DNA of 64,000 nucleotides from Clostridiales bacterium (lineage in GTDB: Bacteria > Bacillota > Clostridia > Christensenellales > Aristaeellaceae). Under the pieces are notes generated by a model. It was not told the DNA's origin. It did no database searches and saw only the letters and a program-made list of their open reading frames with translations. The position numbers and the translations under genes were made by a program. Below, piece after piece: positions 60,801-64,000 of this stretch. Every line of letters starts with the position of its first letter. The stretch's first letter is position 1. Location of the stretch: positions 12,790 to 76,789 of the forward strand of contig SFIM01000009.1 in the NCBI GenBank assembly GCA_004556155.1, given 5' to 3'.

Positions 60801-62905
60801 CTTCCTACGTTTCGTATAATCCCGACGCCACCGACAGCGCTGGCAACCCCACCTCCATCACCCGCAAGCTGGCCATCGCCCGTCCCGGCGCGGTAACGGT
60901 GGACGGCACGCCCCGCACCCCCGAAAGCCTGTCCTGTTACTACCGGCTAAACGTATCCCGCGAAGCCTCGGATATTGCAGATGAGGGCACCACCCTGACC
61001 TTGCACATGAACGGTACCAAGCGCTTTCTGGATACAGACGTCATGTTCTTCTCCCCTCTGGTGGAATACGGCGCAATCCCCGATCAGGCGGATTATCTGT
61101 TCTACCTGAAAAACGGCCAGGCGGACGACGGCTCCGAGTGCTTCCGTTTGATGGGCATGCAGAGCAAGGGCTACAAAAACTATATCATCCGCGATTATGA
61201 TGTGCCCATGTACGCGGAGAGCTTTAAGATCGTCACTGTGGACGACGGCTCAGAATACGGCATTACCTACCTGTACTGGACGGAGTGCGTCTCCCCCAGC
61301 GAGTATAACGCCAGCGAAAGCTATCAGGTCAAGTGCGTGCGCTTTGATCGCGCCAGCAACACCATGTCCGCCCCCTTCACGCTGGTGGAATTGTCGCAGA
61401 TGCCCAGCAGCCTGTATATCCTGATGGACGGCTCAGGCTTCTACACCGCCGCACTGCCGGACAAGGATGCCCAGCAGGTGCCTGCCGATTCCGCAGCCGT
61501 CAGCCAGCAGCTGGTGCATTTCACCTTCAGCCTACAAACTGCGGTATCTCTCAACGGCGTTGCCTCCTATGATCCCTGCGTTTGCGCTGGCGAATACGCC
61601 TCGCTGCTCTTTGCGGTTAAGAACACAGGCAACCTGCCGGTATCGCGCTTCATGGTGGCCATTGTGGAAAGCGGCTCCTCCAATCCTGTGCAGACCATCA
61701 TGGTAGACTGCCGCGATCCGCAAACCAACAGCGTTAACAGCCTGTTCACCACCGTGGCAGATTCCGCCTATTCAGTCAACCGTGTAGATAGTCTCTACGA
61801 TGATATCAACGGCGACAACTGGCTGATTACCACCAGAACCCTGCCCACGCAAAGCATGCAAACCGCGTTCTATGCCAATGCCAACGATACCGTCACCCAG
61901 GTGCATACCAACTTGCTCATGCCCGACGACGTACATACCTACCGCGCTTCCTTCAAGGTACCGGACGACTGGACTGGCAAGGTGCAGTTGACCGCCATAC
62001 TGGGTCAGGTCGTCGCGCTGACACACTACACCGCCTCCCTGTATGGCACCCCCGTTAACTCGCTGGACGTTGAATACGCATTCGATGAAAACGGCGAGCT
62101 GCTTTACAGCAACCAGAACGCCCCGTCCGCCATCGGCGTAAAGCGCGCCCAGGTAAGCGCGGCGGAATTCAGCAAGGATATCGGCTTGGGCGCAGGCGAT
62201 TTGATGCTGGACTGCCAGCCCTATACCGATCTAAACGGCACGGAGTATGTGCGCGTCAACATTGTGGGCCGCTCCGAAACCGCCAGCACCGCCGCCCCCA
62301 CCCTCACCGCCTCGCTAAACGGCACAACGGTGTTCACCTATCACTTTGCCAACGCCATCGACGAGGACTTTGGCTACACGCTGGATATCCCCGCCTTCAG
62401 GCTTCTGATGGGGCAAAGCAGCGGCGAAGTACTCTTTAGCGTGACGGATAACGAAACAGACGAAAACACCGTTGAATTCTCGGACTTTGACAACAAACGC
62501 ACCGTTGTGCTGGGCGCGTCCCTGGGGCTTGCCCTCCAGCCATCCTCCATTACTGTTAAAGAGGGCGAAAACGCCGTCTTCTCCGTGGCCGCAACAGGCG
62601 GCGTGCAGCCCTACGCCTATCAGTGGCAGCGCTTCATCAATGGCCGCTGGGTAGATATCGATGGTGCGACAAGCGCCACGCTGGCAATCCCGGCCGTGTC
62701 CAAGAAGGACTATGGCGCAAGGGTTCGCTGTGCGGTACGCGACAGCCTGGGCGGCCATGTTGTATCGGATGAGGCCAAGCTGACCGTACAGGCCACTGTG
62801 CCTGTCACCGGCGATACCGCCCAGCCTGTGCTTTGGGCCGCGCTGCTGATTGTCGCTATCCTGCTGCTGTTTCTGCTGCGCCGCCGCGGCAAACAGCAGG
62901 ATTAA
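57866..62905 (+). CDS. Very large sortase-anchored surface protein
   Basis: 1679 residues. Signal peptide (about 1-24, ending AQA); helical region (about 25-235); small beta domain at about 240-330 (FGFIVRDGKGNPLKNVKVHAAC, like a Cna/carboxypeptidase-type or invasin linker fold); glycine-rich hydrophobic stretches (about 588-710); beta-rich middle; Ig-like domain (about 1555-1640, with QPSSITVKEGENAVFSV and YQWQ). At 1645-1679 comes VPVTG, a hydrophobic helix and RRRGKQQD: a cell-wall sorting signal. A class B sortase gene lies 27 bases downstream. Function may be adhesion or wall architecture. Start at 57866 follows GGAGG. Confidence 0.85.
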   Translation: MLKRLCSLFLILALLFTLLPAQADIAPLTAQEIATVRAFIAMEGEGSSWQRGMAVTPQMNALQVQQYLEWLLSDEIGGLMNQVLDSAELLNLGQAGKGASLEGMGLTLQQLRNRIASYHDTLEQGRRSVYNNLLQLNSNANMSAQGKLRIAIRVRDDMAEMQRVIDVVAKYYEQYHQLLEQSTISFSNLLQAADSPDNGITGAALGKLTSEAKARLNAELKQLSAQNDVSFDVVVLSSKQFGFIVRDGKGNPLKNVKVHAACSGTPTLNRDAWTSEDGLVTFLTKDFDPDEDNRVVINVVLTKDYYCTREMRNLTIRGGSAEPVALELYTGQPFLRMAGFNGRDILSQKSTIFYSPKNDSPHYFDILLDNLSKTKVSGWMYLCYKVYDDNGELVEKEEKRSFTSGTAVSFLGRYCQQIAPGSTVSVRVETPSFTRTYQTQLQIEKAVVDEPQFINTKALSFTGPTLGLTFPEEIPFFGGSNLSLGVPQVPAQLAIDPSGYIQFAYGHDFRSELLNWKSEGQKQVEERMDRAARRTQRDVNAVDNQVYQNAGAKDNIKFIGNTSAAITVFAGMQGRVKSDASRISLSGSGGIQAAFKGGFGWQAFIAGFIPAFLAMDMTFAIGATFGLGLEADLPDLSNPKFQFNNGLGLTIEMLAELGVSLGLGVRGMASIAMRFFGKVVPRFTLGTPVSASVALGFGLEVVAQLFILKWKQTLWKGSYVLDTNANGASLQGTMPTMAQSATVYAAVNTPASANSVLSAKNGGGLLTDKEEVVFSRVDSMSQEIQYVTLTSSGGDRSATFGFWITPSTVSASRQAELVWYNLDHPANHGVVYANGSGDTYRQSQSTDYAFAIMGHKNVVAVNVLSGKFANSTSLTPDTSRSTLAVLETIVLADGTLSLALFRNVVSLTQTDVAYYYPQDLVTGGPQGFTLSMPLIHLTHYNDGGWFANAAYNLEFVSNGHTSHVVSTDVQFLNGQLSKSSYVSYNPDATDSAGNPTSITRKLAIARPGAVTVDGTPRTPESLSCYYRLNVSREASDIADEGTTLTLHMNGTKRFLDTDVMFFSPLVEYGAIPDQADYLFYLKNGQADDGSECFRLMGMQSKGYKNYIIRDYDVPMYAESFKIVTVDDGSEYGITYLYWTECVSPSEYNASESYQVKCVRFDRASNTMSAPFTLVELSQMPSSLYILMDGSGFYTAALPDKDAQQVPADSAAVSQQLVHFTFSLQTAVSLNGVASYDPCVCAGEYASLLFAVKNTGNLPVSRFMVAIVESGSSNPVQTIMVDCRDPQTNSVNSLFTTVADSAYSVNRVDSLYDDINGDNWLITTRTLPTQSMQTAFYANANDTVTQVHTNLLMPDDVHTYRASFKVPDDWTGKVQLTAILGQVVALTHYTASLYGTPVNSLDVEYAFDENGELLYSNQNAPSAIGVKRAQVSAAEFSKDIGLGAGDLMLDCQPYTDLNGTEYVRVNIVGRSETASTAAPTLTASLNGTTVFTYHFANAIDEDFGYTLDIPAFRLLMGQSSGEVLFSVTDNETDENTVEFSDFDNKRTVVLGASLGLALQPSSITVKEGENAVFSVAATGGVQPYAYQWQRFINGRWVDIDGATSATLAIPAVSKKDYGARVRCAVRDSLGGHVVSDEAKLTVQATVPVTGDTAQPVLWAALLIVAILLLFLLRRRGKQQD
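62798..62905 (+). other. Sortase sorting signal of the giant surface protein
   Basis: Codes for VPVTG-D, about 20 hydrophobic residues and RRRGKQQD. The motif departs from LPXTG and NPQTN; it is closer to the (S/P)PXTG-like motifs known for clostridial class B sortases. Confidence 0.75.
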
Positions 62906-62932
62906 CCGCTGCATAAGAAAAGAGATTTTCAT

Positions 62933-63907
62933 TTGAAACGCAAAGCTGCTTTTTCCCAGCGCGGACGAGGGCGCAAATACCGCTGCATCAGCAGGCGCGG
63001 CAGGGTGCTGCGCCTGTTGACGGCTGTATGCCTGTGCTGCGTCGCGGTGTTCTGTGCAGTCAACCTGATTCGTTACGCGCTGGATGCCCGCCACGCCAGG
63101 CTGGCCTCCGACGCGCTGCGTGAGGTTTATTACAGCCCCGATACCGAGCCGCCAAGCGCAAGCATCGCCCCAGCCCCCACCGCCACGCCTACGCCCGCCC
63201 CCATTGGCAAAGCCACCGCTGTGCCTGCCTATACCCCACCGCCCAATATGCTGCCCGCCGTCCGCTATCCAGACAATCCATCCGCCGCTGTCAGCAGCCG
63301 GTTCAAAAAGCTGCAACGGCAAAATTCAGATATCATCGGTTGGCTGAACATCCCGGACATGCTGGATGAGGCCGTGGTACAGCGCGACAACAGCTACTAT
63401 CTGAACCGCGATTACCGGGGCTATCACAATGCCAACGGCGCAATCTTTCTGGATGAAGCCTGCCAACTGGACACTCGCCCATACACGCTGATTCTGTATG
63501 GGCACAACATGAAAACGGGCGCGATGTTTGGCAATCTGCGCAACTATGAAAACCTGCACTATTACAAGAACAATCCCTTTATCGCCTTTGATACGGCCTA
63601 TGAAGATGGCAGCTATGTGATCTTCTCCGTCGCCACCATCGACGTAACCCCCGGCGGCCTGCGCTATGTCGATCTGGCCGCGCTCAGTTCGTTATCCATC
63701 GAGCCGCGTCAGGCAGCCATCACTGCGCTGAAAATGCGTTCCATTTATCAAAGCAGCCTGGATGTGCAGGCGGACGATCAATTATTATTGCTAATTACCT
63801 GCACCAAAGACGATAACGAACGCCGGGTGATCGCCGCGCGCCGCATCCGCACGGATGAGACTAGGGAAGCGCTAAACAGCGTTATCCAGCAAACCGCCAA
63901 GAAATAA
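62933..63907 (+). CDS. srtB: Class B sortase
   Basis: 324 residues from a TTG start. N-terminal basic tail and membrane helix (about 26-48), a Pro/Thr-rich stalk (about 70-100), sortase domain (about 120-320). Catalytic His191 in LILYGHNMKTGAMFG, Cys290 in LLLITCTK, and Arg297/298 after it; the ITCT replaces the usual TLSTC. Class B features are the N-terminal helices and the insert between strands before Cys. Adjacent to the VPVTG-bearing protein, its likely dedicated substrate. Weak RBS (AAGAGA) suggests translation depends on the upstream gene. Confidence 0.88.
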   Translation: MKRKAAFSQRGRGRKYRCISRRGRVLRLLTAVCLCCVAVFCAVNLIRYALDARHARLASDALREVYYSPDTEPPSASIAPAPTATPTPAPIGKATAVPAYTPPPNMLPAVRYPDNPSAAVSSRFKKLQRQNSDIIGWLNIPDMLDEAVVQRDNSYYLNRDYRGYHNANGAIFLDEACQLDTRPYTLILYGHNMKTGAMFGNLRNYENLHYYKNNPFIAFDTAYEDGSYVIFSVATIDVTPGGLRYVDLAALSSLSIEPRQAAITALKMRSIYQSSLDVQADDQLLLLITCTKDDNERRVIAARRIRTDETREALNSVIQQTAKK

Positions 63908-63913
63908 ATCAAA

Positions 63914-63981
63914 ACCACCGGCTAAGCCGGTGGTATGCACCATGCCTTCAAGGCAATGATACCTGCCGCGCCTAAAGGCGC
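63914..63981. repeat. Cluster of three hairpins at the window end
   Basis: ACCACCGGCT-A-AGCCGGTGGT (63914-63934), GCCTT-C-AAGGC (63944-63954) and GCGCCT-AA-AGGCGC (63968-63981). No T-run after the first, so not a plain terminator. Closely packed hairpins resemble the ends of IS200/IS605-type elements; the window ends before any transposase. Confidence 0.4.
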
Positions 63982-64000
63982 ATTGAACAGTCCAGCAACC

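Noticed and set aside
1..64000. tRNA, rRNA or other structural RNA genes
   Set aside because: No cloverleaf ends with CCA, T-loop (GGTTCGAATC) or rRNA signature seen on reading either strand; a tRNAscan/Infernal run would settle it.

Overview
The window reads as a chromosomal segment of a spore-forming, GC-rich member of the Clostridia (Bacillota), probably an anaerobe. Evidence: a spoVAC-spoVAD-spoVAE operon, spoIVA, a BofC-like protein and a SpoIID-domain protein; consensus Gram-positive RBSs and sigma-A promoters; a class B sortase with its substrate; IorAB indolepyruvate:ferredoxin oxidoreductase and iron-sulfur aldo/keto reductase enzymes typical of anaerobes. A gut lineage such as Christensenellales is a guess from overall flavour, not shown by the sequence. 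I see no rRNA, tRNA, CRISPR array or complete insertion sequence.

Layout. 1-7.6 kb (minus): a pyrimidine-nucleoside phosphorylase operon running into a secreted unknown, a zinc-ribbon/solenoid membrane protein and an acyltransferase, then a SpoIID-domain protein cut by the window edge. 7.7-14.4 kb: a metal-homeostasis block. csoR-copA sits behind a consensus promoter with a CsoR-type palindrome. Next come a Zn/Cd-type P-ATPase and a separate HMA metallochaperone, divergent from an ArsR repressor and a cysteine-rich AraC regulator, with a 13-2-13 inverted repeat between them. 14.4-20.1 kb: HAD phosphatase, BofC-like protein, a peptidoglycan-binding VanY-like carboxypeptidase, an SH3-repeat exported protein and glmS. 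20.2-25.7 kb: a sugar ABC importer (two permeases, binding protein, HAD phosphatase, no ATPase) divergent from a LysR regulator across a perfect palindrome. 25.8-31 kb: BrnQ, glycerate 2-kinase, AraC regulator, phosphohexomutase. 31-33.8 kb: rhomboid-fold protein divergent from the spoVA operon, which has a sigma-G-like promoter.

33.8-39.5 kb: PaaK-IorB-IorA for aryl-pyruvate oxidation, then pgi and a cytidine deaminase-like gene. 39.6-44.4 kb: a mosaic stretch with an AT-rich GNAT gene, spoIVA, an ECF sigma/anti-sigma pair, and an AT-rich remnant of an RHS toxin (one-base frameshift) overlapping an intact DUF2750 gene that is probably its orphan immunity gene. 44.4-56.5 kb: MATE exporter, then a long co-directional run: NYN/OST-HTH RNA-binding nuclease-like protein, GT2 glycosyltransferase, DUF1858 protein, ferritin-like protein, two GNAT-fold proteins, murG, an rRNA uridine methyltransferase, a convergent SDR, birA, a glycolipid synthase and an Fe-S aldo/keto reductase. 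56.6-64 kb: membrane-anchored Ntn hydrolase, a 1679-residue surface protein ending in a VPVTG sorting signal, its adjacent class B sortase, and a cluster of hairpins at the window end that may be a mobile-element end.

Most interesting items: the metal block with its Cys-rich AraC protein, the sortase/giant-substrate pair, the RHS remnant with orphan immunity gene, the sigma-G-like promoters ahead of the spoVA and BofC-like genes, and the NYN-OST-HTH protein heading an envelope gene cluster. No search was run; family names are from motif reading.
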